The notes under the pieces: model-generated | What the model was told of the DNA's origin: nothing | The model's input: the letters and a program-made list of their open reading frames with translations, nothing else | The model's database searches: none | Position numbers and translations under genes: made by a program | Assembly: GCF_040954835.1 (NCBI RefSeq) | Contig: NC_090696.1 | Coordinates: 77,995,722 to 78,059,721 of the forward strand | Reading direction: 5' to 3' | Length of the DNA: 64,000 nucleotides | From: Lepisosteus oculatus | Lineage: Eukaryota > Chordata > Actinopteri > Semionotiformes > Lepisosteidae | Shown: one piece after another, positions 13,301 through 26,463 of the stretch | How positions within the stretch are numbered: the first letter of the stretch is position 1 | Layout: each line of letters begins with the position of its first letter

Positions 13301-15171
13301 AGAGATGTCAGGTGAACAACTCTAAACATTAAAGGTCTTGGTGAAAATGATGTATATTTAGCAGTTTTCAAACTTCAATTAAAATAATGTCAACAAAATC
13401 CTCTCAGACTACTTCAGCAAACAGGCTTTCCTCCCAGGAAAGGAGACAGCTTCAGCCCAAAAAGCAAAGGGTGTTTTCTCTTACAGACTGAACTCAGCCT
13501 TAAACACTAATTATCCTGTGTTCGTTCAAGCCAAGAATAATCTGTCTCCACAAGGCACAATTATAGACTATTTCCATCCAACGTACATTGACATTTCCGC
13601 ACGTAACACAAATACTGCTTTTAAATGGCAACAGACTGAAAATCAAAACAGTACAAGAACGCACATCGCACATGAAAACTGTCTGTTCAGCAGGGGTATC
13701 ACACAATTGAACTCTCATGCCAAACAGCAAGAACACCACCATATCTACCAGATGCATAACGTAGCTGCTTGCTTTTTTAATACACAGCTGTGGCCACATC
13801 TTCAAACTAAACAATTTAAAATAACAGCATGCAGTGCAGCCCTGTGCCTAGATATCATTCCAGCTTTGGGCACAGTCAGCTGAACAGGCCTTGCGCTCCG
13901 ACTTGTACACATCGTACCTTTACAGAGTACGTCACTTATGACACCACACTCTAGAGCTCCGAGATGAATACTTGGACCAGAACAACAGGCTGCTGCTGTA
14001 GGCTATTTTCACCTGCAGATCTGCAATGTGATGGCGTCTAGGAGTCAGTGCATTACATTACACCCTCCTGTCCAGCTTAACAAAATATAATGTGGAAATC
14101 AAAACTTGTACCGATTACAACTTACCGTGGTAAAATAAATTCCCCATACCAACCATTCCATTTCTCATCTTATATTGGCTGTGGCTCTCATATGTATATG
14201 CCATTCATTTTACCACCAGATACCGATTAAACATTCATCTGTTGTGCACTAAAGACATCACGAATCATGACTGCAAGCTGTCCCAAATATGTTTCTTTTA
14301 AAAATGCAACACTGACAAAGGAACAGCAGAGCATCTACGTGAATAACCTCAAAATAACCTATTATCAGAGATCACTTTCGTGGCTGTAGCAACACAGATC
14401 TACTCCAAACAGGATCTTACTCCCCCACTTAAAAACTGCAAAGATTGCTTTTTTAAATTGACCTCCTCAACGCAGATGATCAGAAACCTAATAAAGTCCT
14501 CAAACAGCACCGTGAGACGACGCAGCTACACAGGATTCCTGACAACATCCTGCATCAAGAAGTACTTCTCCTCACAGGAGGAGAGCAGACAGATGTGGTC
14601 CTCTCGTCTCACTGAAGGGGCGGTTAGGAGCCTCACGGAAACGGTGCAAATCCTTCGCTTCTCCCGCTCACATCCACGACAAAGACCAGGGGTGAGCCAG
14701 CAGCAGGAGAAAGAGAAACCGACCGGAACTCTGCTGTTTTAGCTGGATCAGTAAAGGTGTGAGCGCAGCGCCGAGGACGAAACTAGCTGAGGTACAGACA
14801 GTGTTTCAACACGACGCTGCAAGTTCTAGCTGCGCGCTCGACAGTTCCACTCTCTGTATTTTGGTTTTCGACATGAAAGGGTTTGCTTTGCAAAGAACAC
14901 CCCACACCCCATCACCGGCATTTCTAACACATATCCGTCATGCTGAAAGGGGGCAGGTGACTGGAGCGGTTCTTTAAACAAATTATGCTGGCTACTTTCA
15001 GAAGACCATCCAGGAACCAAAGGCAACGGGCCATTAGTGAACCCGCATCAGTGGAGAATAAGAGACATAGCTGATAGCTCTGGGACAGTCTCATAGGAAG
15101 GTTATAATACTATCTCCCTTGAACTGAATAGAAACCATATATCTGGACAATCTATTCTAACTGGAAGCACT

Positions 15172-15197
15172 GGTGTGTGTGTGTGGGGGGGGGGGGG
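15172..15197. repeat. GT microsatellite fused to a 13-G run
   Basis: A short (GT)n array at about 15173-15184 runs directly into 13 consecutive G residues at 15185-15197. It is simple sequence. Confidence 0.9.
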
Positions 15198-17481
15198 CAG
15201 TTTCATCTGGAATAAAACCACAAAGACTCTGGGATCAGCTGCAATGTGATGTGTTTGGAGCTTGAATAAAGCTAACATTTCAGAGCAATGCTGAACACAC
15301 AAAAGAGCTGTGTATAAGTAAAGACACCAGGCAGCAAAGGACTTGTTTAGACTTGCCTTTGGGGGAGCTGGTTTTTACAGACAAGCACAAAAAAGATGGA
15401 GCAAGCTTACGGAAAACACTACCGTAGAATTCAAAGACAAACTTCAAAATATTGCTCCACCTGTGAATGACTCCAGATTATATGGCTGAACTCAAAAAGG
15501 ACCGTACAATGCTTTATCACATGCAGTCCAGAGGCCACAAATCAGAGCTGAATTATAAGTCTTCATAAAAGTAAATAATTTCACAGATCAAACTGCTGAG
15601 AAAAGGAAATGTTTTGATATCGGAGGTTATGGTGATATTTAAATTTCCATGATTTTTGTCAACTACAAGGAAAGACGTCTTTGCGGTTTAAGGTTTGTCA
15701 CTAAGGGAATTTATCTTTTTTGGTTTTCATATCAGCTGATGCAAAGCAAATGTGGGAGAAGTGAGTCTTGCTAAAAATGCTCAAAATCTCCGTTTTCTAT
15801 GTGTGTGTGCCCAGGGAACAATCCGTGTGCACTCGCAACTACCTACTGTACACTGATCGCACACACAGTGTCATTTGTTAAGGAGAAACCAGGAAATTTT
15901 GGCAAAATGCTATTGAATCAGGAGGCAAGATATGTTAATGACGTGCAAATTTATTAACCTTCTCCAAAACAAAATGCAACAGTGGTTTTGCCGACATATT
16001 ACCATAAACTCTGCGCAGCAAAACATTCCTGCTGTTACCACGAACTGTCTGTGCTGTTGCACTTCACCAATGTAGCAGATTTTGACTCCAAGAACACTTC
16101 TGCTATGACAGCAATCTTTCTGCCCCTGAAGTCGAGCTCAACCAATCACATTTCAAGAGGTTTAAGCTCAGGTGTACTTGGGAGATCAATAACTAATGGG
16201 ATACCTATGCGTCTGAATCTCTCCAGAACTTTTTATTGAAAACCCAACTTTCCATCTACAAGCGTGAATTTTACTTTCTAAATAACAGGGATGAGCAACA
16301 GGCCTTATAGGTTTGTGTTTGGCTGTGGCTGTGTGTTTGGGATCATCATTTGCAGAAAAAGAAATCATTCACTCCGATGGGTCTTACGAACGATTGTGCA
16401 CAGCACTGAGGAATGCACGATACACAAAAGGAGTGCTGGTTAAAACACCATTATCCCAGGGCTTTGTAAAGCTCCAAGTGTCTTCAGACACTTCTTTCTT
16501 ACACCAGCAGCCTTTGTTCACGCAAAGTCACTTTTCCGAATCTCCCGACAGTGAACCAGCATCAAAGGGACACTGCTGTGGATTCTCCTGGCTTGCCTGG
16601 TCGATTCAGGGCTGACTGCGGTCCTCAGCTCTACCTTCAAACAGCTGGCTCGTGCCCGGCTTCCACACCCCTCCGGTCTCAGCGAGGCCAGGTGCTCTCC
16701 GAGTGGTCTCCTGTCACCTGCCTGAGGAGCAGCCATGCGACCCCAGGTCAGTGAGGTAAAGGGTAGAAATCGCTACCATTATGTTCCATTTCAAATGGAT
16801 AATTAATAAATTCATTACTTTGGAAGCTGCATTAATCCTATATTCCCTTCTTATTTTTAATAGCCAGTGCATGCAGCTCGTGGTTGTAAGACTGCATTCC
16901 TGCCTTTCAAAGGAAAAATAATCTTCGTTCATTACAGATCAACATTTTATGACGGGAAACGCAAAAGGTCTAATTATTAAAATCCCCCTTTCGCTGCATT
17001 TAATCATTTGCTTTCAAAATTAGAAAGAAATAATTGAATTCACTCTTCTCCTAATCCATGGAGGTTTAACAACAACTGGATTTTATTAGAACATTCAACA
17101 ATACCACAGAATCCCACTGGATTAAACCCAGCATGTATTTTGAGAGGTTATCCCAGGATAATCCCAGCGAGATGCCCAAGGCAGTCCAGAAGGATTCCCT
17201 GGAGCTCCAATAGGCTTGTGTGCAAGCCAGCGCTGGACGACATCCCAGCTGGACATAAGGTGCTCATCGCACGGCCACTCCTGACTCACCCGATACAATC
17301 CGCCAGCAGCACCCCTCTTTAACACAAAGAATCATCCCTGTCTTTCACAAGAGCATCACAAGCAATCCAACAGCACTGAACATTGCCGTGTTCGCATGGG
17401 TTTCCTCCTGGCACTCCCGTTTACTCCCACAGTCCCAAGACAAGCTGGCGGGCCCTGTGAGGGACTGTCCTGTCCTGCCCA

Positions 17482-17912
17482 GGGTGTACCCTGCCTTGTG
17501 CCCCGAGAGAGACTGGCCTCCTGCCCAGGGTGTACCCTGCCTTGTGCCCCGAGAGGGACTGGCTTCCTGCCCAGGGTGTACCCTGCCTTGTGCCCCGAGA
17601 GGGACTGGCTTCCTGCCCAGGGTGTACCCTGCCTTGTGCCCCAAGAGGGACTGGCCTCCTGCCCAGGGTGTACCCTGCCTTGTGCCCCGAGGGGGACTGG
17701 CCTCCTGCCCAGGGTGTACCCTGCCTTGTGCCCCGAGGGGGACTGGCCTCCTGCCCAGGGTCTACCCTGCCTTGTGCCCCGAGAGGGACTGGCCTCCTGC
17801 CCAGGGTGTACCCTGCCTAGAGCCCCGAGGGGGACTGGCTTCCTGTCCAGGGTGTACCCTGCCTTGTGCCCCGAGGGGGACTGGCCTCCTGCCCAGGGTG
17901 TACCCTGCCTTG
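17482..17912. repeat. 46-bp GC-rich minisatellite, about 9.3 copies
   Basis: The unit begins gggtgtaccctgccttgtgc and recurs every 46 bp at 17482, 17528, 17574, 17620, 17666, 17712, 17758, 17804, 17850 and, partially, 17896. Variation between copies is mostly G/A changes in the cccgagaggg segment and one tagagc variant near 17818. Since 46 is not a multiple of three and the unit lacks stops in three frames, the array makes long overlapping plus-strand frames (up to 229 codons, 17388-18077). These are artefacts of the array. Confidence 0.95.
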
Positions 17913-19738
17913 GAGCCTATCTTGGGAAGCAGTGGGCACAAGTCCCCGGCGACTCTGAGCTGGGTGAAGCGATTAGACAATGGAAGGGCAGCACATCTGG
18001 AGAATAAACACAGCAGGCCTACATGTAGTGCTTCGGAAACCACCCTGCAGCTCGAAAAGTGGAAAAAAAACATATGAAGGTGAAGCTTTTATATATATTA
18101 TATATATTACTTTGTGTGACCTTCATTTTCCTTCTTCAAAAACCCCAGAGGAAGGAAAAAGCCTTCGAAACGGGAAAGAAGGCAGGCTTGGCTAGGGGAA
18201 CGCTCTTTAGCGTCAGACACAGCACTTTTACTTCTCTGGGGCAGCCAGGCCGAGCTGTGGCCCACTCTCGTCCTCCCCACCTCTGTGAAAGCGAGCCCTG
18301 ACTGAAGAGGGGAGGGCTCACCGCGCACTCAGCAGGAAGATGCTGAAACCACACAAAAACTGTCATGTCGTCATGTCAGATCACTGCCGCTCAGACTACA
18401 TTAACTCTGCCTAAAGCACCTTGTTTCATTTGTTTAAAGATCTCCTTTGCTATGTCTGCGCTTCGTCAAGGAGAACACAAGAAAAAGGACAGGAGACGCT
18501 GAATCCTGACAGTTTAATCGGAACACCTGCGCTTGGACAGATATTAAGGACCGCACGCAGGAAGGCGTGGGCTATTTCTTCCCGGTAGCTCGGGTAAATG
18601 ATGAGAGCCACGGCCCCGGCGCACGGAACCCCCATCCACAGAGCTCAGGCTCGACCCGGACCAAAACACGCCTGTACGCGCCCCGCTTCCCGCACTGCTG
18701 AAAGGGGACAAGACGCCACACTTCTTTCCTATTATTATTATTATTAACAATATTTCCTGTGCAACTGCAGGACGACAACGAACATGACCACACAAAGTAA
18801 CTGCAAACAAGTTCCGAACACTAACAACAATACTGTAAGTCCGTTCAGGCGCGGGAGGACCCTGAAGGCAGTCAGAGAGCAGGACTACCTGATTTGCAAG
18901 TAGTTGTTGTTCGAGTTCAGCGTGCCGGTGATCCAACAGACACTCTCTACCGCCTTCACCATCGCCAGTGCCACCCACTCGGCGCGGCTCTCCACAGACC
19001 CGGCTCGCATTCTGCCACCAGACACCGCGGCCAGCGCGCTGCAGGTTCGGCAACAGCCCACAGCCGGACTCGAGGAGTCGGGGCTGAATCATTAAGATAA
19101 CTCGCTGCGCTAAAATGTGGAGGGTGTGCGCACAGGATCGGTCCGGAGCCCGAGAAGCGGCCGGCTTGTCAGAGCTGCCCGCTGAGCTGGCGGGGTCGCA
19201 CGCCGCCGGGTATTTACAAACACAGGCAGGGAGACCCCCGTCAGCTCCGCTAGGACCGTGGCTCTCCTCCCCCCCGGAGCCCGCCAGTCACGGACCGAGA
19301 CTGGGCCAGAAAGGGGCGCACGGCGTGAGCCCACAGCCCTGTCACACCGGTGCAGACCCACGGGTTGGCCGGGCCCCCGGGCGATGTGCACCACGCGTGG
19401 ACACGACAAGACGCGACAGGACACAAAACGCACTACTCCGACTGTGCGACCCCCACCACCCCCCTCTCCTCTCCGCTGCGTTTGAGAAGTGGAGCCCCCC
19501 AAACAAACAAAAAAGGCTACATATTTGACATAACGGAAAGGGAACAAAAAAAACATCCTTTCGCATCCTTCCTGCCCGTTTACAAGCAGCAACACGCACG
19601 GGGGAGAGCGCGCTTCACCGACGAGGAAAGGCAAAAACGGCACACGCGTGGAGAGGAGCGCATCACAGACGTCGAGTCACAAACACGGGGGATCGGTGCG
19701 AGAAAGCAGTGCCGCACACAGCGCCGCTCGCCCCTTAC

Positions 19739-20000
19739 CCTCCGGCTGAAGTGCTCTCCAAGTCCTCCGCCACACTCGGCGCCCCCGAACAGGCAGATCC
19801 GCTCCGACCGAAAACCGGGTAAACCTCGCAGGCTGAACAATAGCGTCGCTTTTACCCTCTCGTCACTGTTTCGGAATAATGTTCTTTCTCTTTCTTTTTT
19901 TTTTCTCTCCCAACACCTAAAAAAAAACTCGACGGCTTCCCGAGGTGCCTCCTCCACGACGAGCGGATTGGAGGGCGCCGCTGAGGCCGCACCGCCGCCC
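19739..20000 (-). other. Candidate non-coding first exon of minus-strand neighbour (FRYL)
   Basis: On the minus strand, the sequence cttcagccggagg followed by GTAAGG gives a near-consensus splice donor, with the exon ending at 19739. It lies in the CpG island and just downstream, in minus-strand terms, of inverted CCAAT boxes. The upstream limit is a guess, and no coding sequence is claimed. It would be the 5' untranslated exon of FRYL if the synteny inference holds. Confidence 0.3.
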
Positions 20001-20637
20001 GGCGGCGCTGATAGGAGCGCCGCCCTGTCAGTGCGGCCGAGGCCCGGTGCCGCCGAGGCGCTGCGCCCATTGGCGCAGAACGGAGGCGCCCAGGAAAGGC
20101 CCCGGTCTTGCCATTAGCTGCAGCCGCCTTCAATCGTGCGGGGAGCTGGCGAGGACGGTGCCGGTGATTGGCTGAGCGGCGCTCGGCGCTCGGTGGACTC
20201 GGGTGGGCGTGGAGGGTCCTGTGACCCGGGTGCTCTTGCCGTCGCGTCCAGAGGGCGGTCCGGCACCGACACCAGCCCTGGCCCCTGTCCGGCACGGGCG
20301 TTATGCTCACTCGCAGCTGATTTAGCACCTTCTCCCTCGAAATAAAAGCCCCGCTTCCCAGATCCTGCAGAATACGAATACACATGACGTCGGAGGGGCT
20401 GGCTGGGGTTTTCACGTTTGTGGCTGGATGAAGTTTACTCTGGCTCCACTCTCTCATAATGCGTGTGCCTAAATATCCTTAACAATTATGTTTGTTTTTT
20501 TTTAAAAAAAGGCCTAATAAAGATAGATGTCTGTGACTTACACGTGTTGTCGTCTGATGTCATAAAAACACCGAGGTAAATAAATAAACACAAGCCCGGC
20601 CGAGAGTCTGCCGGGCAGCAGTCTGGAGATCGCTCGA

Positions 20638-20674
20638 CAGGAACTCGCGACCTGGGGACGCTCGCGAGTTCCTG
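20638..20674. promoter_or_regulatory. Perfect 13-bp inverted repeat with two TCGCGA cores
   Basis: The arms caggaactcgcga (20638-20650) and tcgcgagttcctg (20662-20674) are exact reverse complements around an 11-nt loop. Each arm contains the CpG-rich palindrome TCGCGA, the core of the TCTCGCGAGA element bound by BANP at CpG-island promoters. It lies about 200 bp upstream of the OCIAD1 start codon, in the promoter or 5' untranslated region. Binding is inference. Confidence 0.6.
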
Positions 20675-20867
20675 TTTGTGATGAGAAGTGTTTCCGGGTC
20701 AGCGGTGTCGCCGTGCTCCTGCTGCTGCTGCTGCTCGCCGTGGAGGTCGTTCGCAGACACACGGCGCTGCTCCTGTTTCTCCCTGTGCTGGCTGACCGGC
20801 CTAGCAGGGTCTCGGTCACAGGTTGCTGCTGCTGCAGGGGTCGTGCCTGGCTGGTGCTGCATTGAAA

Positions 20868-23800
20868 ATGTCTCCGGTCTCCTCCGCAGGGCTGACGAGC
20901 GCTCAGCAGGAACGCGGGGGAACCCCTCAGGTAGTGCCCGAGATCATTTCTAACCTGTCGGACCTGGATCCCGGTTTCCGAGGTCTTTGGAGAAGAAGGT
21001 CTCCAGAATCTGACCTGAACTGTTTCCCGGGCTTTGCTTGTTATTGTATCTCGCTTTCAAATCAAGGATCTCGAGTTACTGCAGTTTTTCTCCGAAAAAC
21101 CAAATCCAGTCTTATGGCTTTTTGTCTCGTGCGACCCTCGTATTTTTACGCTCAACTTGTTTACCTGAAGGGGATCGTAAATGTTTGATCCCCAGAAGTC
21201 AACGCTTACACGTCATTTAAACTTAACAGTTTAAAAGTTTAAAAGTTACACGTTGCTCGTGTCTCGGATTGTTTTATTGTGTACAATGTGTTTTGACTCA
21301 TGACAGCTGAGAGCAAGCGAGTCGATTGTGTGTGGATAGACTTATCGTGGACAAAACGTAACAGCAAAGCTTGTTCTAAGTTAGATCAGTGGAATGCTGA
21401 AGTGGGTTGGAAGGCAGTGACTGTCATGCTGCTAAACTGTTTGGTGATGCGACAGATGAGGGGGTGTTGTTGAGGCTGAGGTGATACATCACTATAAGCC
21501 TCTGGAGCTGTGCCTGTGAAGCCTCGTCTGGCACCCCTGTGTAGCACGCTCCTGTGCAGCTCTACAGGCGCTCATGACACACCCCGCTCCCGGAGAGCGA
21601 CCCTCGGCTGCACCAGTGCTTCTGTGACGCTGATGGACATCCCCGGGTGAGCCCAGACCTGCCTCCTGCGCTGGTGTGAGCTCGGGGGCTGGCTCGCCCT
21701 GCAGGCAGCATGGGCAGCAGCGACGCTCCGTGACCGCGGGCTGTGGGCGGGGGCCGGGTCGGTTTCCTCCGGCCGTGGGCACACTGCGCCTGTCTGCGCT
21801 GCTGTCGTGACCCATGAGAGGAGGTCCTGGCGCCCATCCTGCCCATCTGATTTTGGGCCTAAAGGGTGTCGCCCGGCTGTTTCCCGAAGGAAGCCAGCGA
21901 TGGAGACAGCGAGACCCGAGGGGTGTGGCTGTGGGTACGAGGTCTGCAGGAATAGAGAGGTATGGTGGACCTGTAAAGCATGTGATGTCTTTGGCAGAAT
22001 CCGCTGGGCGTGTCCTATATTCCCACAGAGGAGGAGAGGAGGGTCTTCAGAGAGTGCAATGAAGAGAGCTTCTGGTATCGCTGTGAGTCCCTGCTTTTAC
22101 AGTCTTCCTTCCACTGTTCTGCCTGTGGGCGGTACCGCGGTGCGCTAGATATGACCTGTGGCACCGTACCGCTACATCCTGGGGTCATTCTGTTGGGAGC
22201 CTGCATGGTCTCCCCCTTGGCCACATGAGTTTTCTCTCTGGTGTCCTCTCACAATGCAGAGGCATGCTGTCTGGGCTCACAGACTTTCTGCTTCATCCCC
22301 CTTGTGTGTATTGGGGTGTCCTGCATTGATCCAGCAGTGTCCTGTTGAGCGTGGGGCCGGGCTTGTCTCCAGACCCCTACAGCTTGATAGAAGAGATTCC
22401 AAGCGAAACGAATCAACAGACAATACCTGGCGCGCATTCTAACATCGCTCAGGGCAGGTGCAGCCCAGGAGCAAAGTGCCGTGGCTGTAGAGAGAGATCG
22501 GGCTGCTTGTGAGTGTGGGGTGTGTAGGAGCAGAGGCAGAGTGGAGAAGGAGGACGGGTCCGATCTGCACAGAGCCGCCTTCCGGCCCGGCAGCTGTGGG
22601 CCGCAGGCGGGCTCACTGTCTCCTGCCGCCACGGCTGCCTGGATCAGCGAAGGGATGGTTCTGAGGTCAATCCATTTGGTCAGTCTCCAGCTCCTTCATT
22701 TGCCTGCAGGATTCAGGGTCATTTCATGCACTTTCAGGGACAATAGGAATGTTTTTTGAGAAGCTTGAATGTGCTGGAAGGAGCCCAGGGAGCTGGGAAA
22801 TAGAGCAGTCAGTGGTTCTGTAGTGATCTCAGTCTGAGTTGTTGCTTCATTTTCTATGCTGTCCCATAGAAACTGGGTAGAGCAATGGATTTGTCTGGTT
22901 TCTGTGCACTATTTTCTCTACAAAAAAGCTTACTGGCTTACTGAGGCGCTGAATAGTATCATTTCCAGACTGTAATGCGAAGGTGTATCATTGCATCGCA
23001 GGAGCAAAACAGACGCTTTATTTCAGGGCTCCCAGTCCAGGATCTCATAACTCCAGTGCTGGGTTTTGTTCCAGCTGAGCTCTCGGTCCGTTCACTTGTA
23101 AGGCAGGTCTTCCCTTTTTGAACTGTTATTGGTTTGAGGGAGTGAGGGAGATTTTAATTGAAACTGAATTTAAAATTCAATGGGAAAGCCGAACGTTGAA
23201 TTATTGAGCTCTTTACTTCAGTCAGGAGCTCAGACAAGGCCCCCGAAGTCACCAGGCCCTGATTTATATATAGTGTATAGAGAGAGAGGGGAGGGGCAGC
23301 ACCAGTCCTCAAGGAAAGACGCCTTGATATTCATAAGAACATGGCTAGACATCAAGTGAAGGTGTTCCTTGAGCTTTCCCGTGAGAGTGGGAGAGAGCGG
23401 CGCCTGTGGGTCGTGTGGAGGAGGCAGGTGCCCCCGGGACACTCACACGCTCCTCTTTCCCCCACAGCGCTGCCCTTCTCTGCCGGGGGCATGATGTTGA
23501 CGCAGGCGCTGATCTCCAGAGGTGAGCCCAAACCCGCCCGGGGAGGCTGCTATGTCCTGCTTGGCCGATTTCAGGATAAAAACAAAGTTTTTCAACTTCT
23601 TTCTTTCTTCCTTTAAGGAGTCCTCAGTTCCTCAGCAAGGTTCGGCTCTCTTCCCAAAGTGGCATGTGAGTAACACCACCAGCTTGCCAGGCCTGAGCCC
23701 CTCTCAATGGTTTTCCGGTCCTGCTGAGAGCCCTGTGTTCCAGCTGACGAACCGGATGCTGAGCCGTGCAGCGCTAGCAGCTCCTCCAGCCTGGCGCCAG

Positions 23801-26463
23801 GCATCCCGGGGAACAGGCTGAGCCACAAGCCAGACGGGTGTTAAAAGCGGACAAGTTTTAAGAGCAGCAGCGCGCAAGGGGAGGTGGGGAAGTAGTGGAT
23901 CATCGCTGGCCGCCAGGGCGCAGTGCTGGGGTGTGAAAGCCTCCTCCAGGCTGGCCTGGCGGACATGTGGGGTACGTGAGCTGACTAGTCTGCCGGTGTC
24001 CCCGCAGTTGCCGGAGTTTGTGGGTACCTGGCAGGAAAGATGTCCTACATGAAGACATGTCAGGAGAAGTTTAAGAACATGGAGAACTCTCCGCTGGGGG
24101 AAGCTCTTCGCCAGGGACGCAGCCCAGGGGCAGGCCGGTCAGTGGTCCGGGTGTCCCGCTGCTCAACACCTTGTGCTTCCTTGTGCGGAGTCGGTGCTGC
24201 AGTTGTTTTTGCGAGTGTTACTCTGCTCCACCGCGCGCTGTCTGTACACGTGGGGTCCTGTACGCATGAAGTCGCATCCTCACAGACAGTCGGTCAGGTT
24301 CCATTGGCCAGAAGCTGGAAGCATTAGCAAAAACCACCAGATACCAGGAGTGTTATCTGTGAAAGGTTCGATTTAGTCTATACTTAAATACAGAAAGACG
24401 AAGTATCCATTTGTTAAGATTTGTATATATGGGGGAAAAACCCTATTAATTTCATTTTCTTCATTAGCTTTCCATGTAAATCTTAGTTATTAAACTATTT
24501 TACCGATGTGGAACATGGAGCACATGGGTTTCTTTGTTGTGGAAGCACTTTTCCTGAGTCGCGTTTCAGCCCTGACAGTGCAGATGCTTTGCATAGCGCA
24601 GTACCTCGGCGTGTCAGGTCTTGGCCCAGAGCACGGACACCCCTGTCTGTTGTGGGTCTGTGGACAGCGCCTTTCTTCATGTGTGGTAGAAGGAACAGGC
24701 CTGTGCTGATCTGCCATCCGCAAACCGGGATGGCTCGTAGCTCGGGGATGTGGTGCCGACTGGCCTCCAGTGTCCTTTACTGATCATCTTCCCTGGTCTG
24801 GCTTGCTCATGTCAGGTCCCGCCCCCAGAAGTCGGAGCTGGGAGACCCGGAATCTCCTTTGTTTGACCCGGTGCTCCATGCGCCTCAGAGCGAGCAGAGC
24901 CCGGCGGACTCCTTCAGCTACCCCGGCGACCAGGAGCCCTCCCCTTCCGCCTACCATCCCGCCCCCTTCAGCTCGGTGATGAGCGAGTCGGCGCCCTCTG
25001 GAGCCGAGGACCTCGGCCCTCAAGGTACCCCGGCCTCCGCGTGGTGCCACGGAGCGAGGGCCGCGCTCCGAGCCCAGGAGCGAGCTCGAGCGTGCTCAGT
25101 GCTGCAGTCCTGACATCGTTCCAGGCTGGATCCTGGCGGGGTAACCTGCTGTGACTGTCAGGGCCAAGCTGTGCTCCCAGAGGGACCTCTGGGGGACGTG
25201 ACATCGGGTCGAGGGGAGGCGCAATTGGGGTGTAGGAAGTGGAAAATTGTCGATTTTATATTTTTATTTTAAGGAGAACCTTTGCACTTTTGTAATACTT
25301 TTGTTCTCTGCTTCTCTGTACCTCATGCCCCGCTGTAAGTCCTCTGTAGGACAGTGATCTTGTTTCTCTTGGGACTATATTATGGTCTGATGAGCAGTTC
25401 CAGCGGAGGTTGCCGTGTCGGTTGTCGGTTCCTCCTCTGCCGTGTGGTCCGGGACCTGCGGTACAGCCTGTCCAGCTGCAGGGCCTCTCGCTGGCCTGAC
25501 CTGACCTGACCGGGCTTCCCTCCTCAGCCCCGCTGCCGTACCCTGACGACGAGAAGCCCAAGAGGAAGACCATCATGTACGAGGAGCTACGCAACAAGAA
25601 CAGGGGGAGCTACGAGGTGGCAATGACCCAGAAATCCGAGTCACCCCTGAAGCCAGCCTCCGAAAGGGCTTCCAAGCCAGAAGGTACTGAGGCAGCCGGG
25701 CTGGGGCCCCGCTGTCTCGGGGGGGGATGATGCTCTTTTGTGATCACCAGGCTGCCTCACGGCATGATGGAGCCTGGCCTGTGTCCACTAGCCTGTTTAA
25801 CCCCAGCAGTAGCACAGGCTGTGTGAGGGGACCCGGTTCACAGAGGCACTGTTAAAGATCTGTGTAAAGTTCCCGCATATCGGATCTTTTTAAACTGCTC
25901 CTTAGCAAATCGTTTTCCTCATTCTCGGGTGAGGGGGTGATTAGAACGCACCAGCAGCCCGGGCTAGGAGCTGCACTGGGTTGTGCAGAATTTGCCAGTG
26001 GGGTGGCAGTGGTTTACTGCCGCTGCTGAGCTGCAGACTGTCAGAGGTATTCAACACGAGGTGAGTCGTTTACCCGAGAGACCCTCTCTCCCGCTGATCT
26101 CAGCCTGGACGCAGAGCCTGTGTGACGTGGGAGCAAAGGACAATGTCTTAAGGGGGTAGCGGGTGTGTCCTCTTGCACCTTAGTCCCTGTGAGAGTTTAT
26201 GTTCATTTTTTAAATGCATTTGCAGTTGTTCTTGCTGTTGGCCGAGAATTTCCCTGCCAGTGAGAGACTCTAGCGATGTGTTTCCAGGGGTGATGGCTCC
26301 TGCTTCCGAGCTGAGATGCTGTGGGCCTGATCTCTTCGGGGGGTTTGGAAAATGGTGTGACAACTGTGGTGCTTTAGGAAGTGCGGTTCCTGGAACTAAT
26401 TCCTGTCCTTCTCCCGATTTTACAGTGAAAACTAACAAATATGGAGATGCTTGGGAAGAATGA
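20868..26463 (+). CDS. OCIAD1: OCIA domain-containing protein 1, complete
   Basis: Coding exons: 20868-20930, 21998-22082, 23468-23521, 23618-23665, 24008-24137, 24816-25024, 25528-25683 and 26426-26463. All borders are GT/AG and phases fit, giving 260 aa (human about 245). The OCIA domain (about residues 28-115) opens with YIPTEEERRVFRECNEESFW and has two hydrophobic segments (LPFSAGGMMLTQALIS and VAFAGVCGYLAGKM), matching the membrane-embedded OCIA fold. The carboxyl end has KRKTIMYEELRNKNRGSYEV and closes KTNKYGDAWEE, which separates OCIAD1 from OCIAD2. The middle is Pro/Ser-rich and variable. Family knowledge: OCIAD1 sits on mitochondria and endosomes and influences respiratory-chain activity and complex III assembly. 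The start is the first ATG in that exon, but the amino-terminal 21 residues are poorly conserved and are the least certain part. The largest introns are 1 and 2, about 1.1-1.4 kb. Confidence 0.95.

Larger units (their letters stand above)
1..18500. other. Large non-coding stretch, probably first intron of a minus-strand FRYL gene
   Basis: No convincing coding exon was found on either strand. The short open frames here show no protein family I know. Base composition is AT-rich, especially 5000-7000 and 12200-14400. Recognisable content is limited to mobile-element copies and tandem repeats listed separately. Because OCIAD1 follows on the plus strand, and in human FRYL lies next to OCIAD1 on the opposite strand with a very long first intron, I infer that this is FRYL intron 1. 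I looked for the amino-terminal coding exon of FRYL and did not see it. Stretches without any assigned feature (1-1138, 1776-4237, 4403-9189, 9621-10194, 10330-17481, 17913-18500) hold nothing further that I can name. Confidence 0.4.
18550..20870. promoter_or_regulatory. CpG-rich, probably bidirectional FRYL/OCIAD1 promoter
   Basis: This stretch is much richer in G+C and CpG than its flanks. It contains three inverted CCAAT boxes (ATTGG at 19967-19971, 20069-20073 and 20167-20171) about 100 bp apart. OCIAD1 starts on the plus strand at its right end. A strong minus-strand splice donor at 19739/19738 fits a non-coding first exon of the minus-strand neighbour. The divergent arrangement matches human FRYL/OCIAD1; the bidirectional role is inference. 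Long open frames inside it (for example 19350-20117 plus) are CpG-island artefacts. Confidence 0.6.

Noticed and set aside
17388-18077. 229-codon plus-strand open frame and overlapping 203- and 96-codon frames rich in Pro/Cys/Gly
   Set aside because: They are read through the 46-bp minisatellite in three frames at once. No frame is favoured and there is no conserved domain.
19110-20457. Long open frames on both strands (for example 19350-20117 plus and 19852-20457 minus)
   Set aside because: GC-rich promoter DNA has few stop codons. The frames overlap each other, lack family similarity and coincide with CpG-island features.
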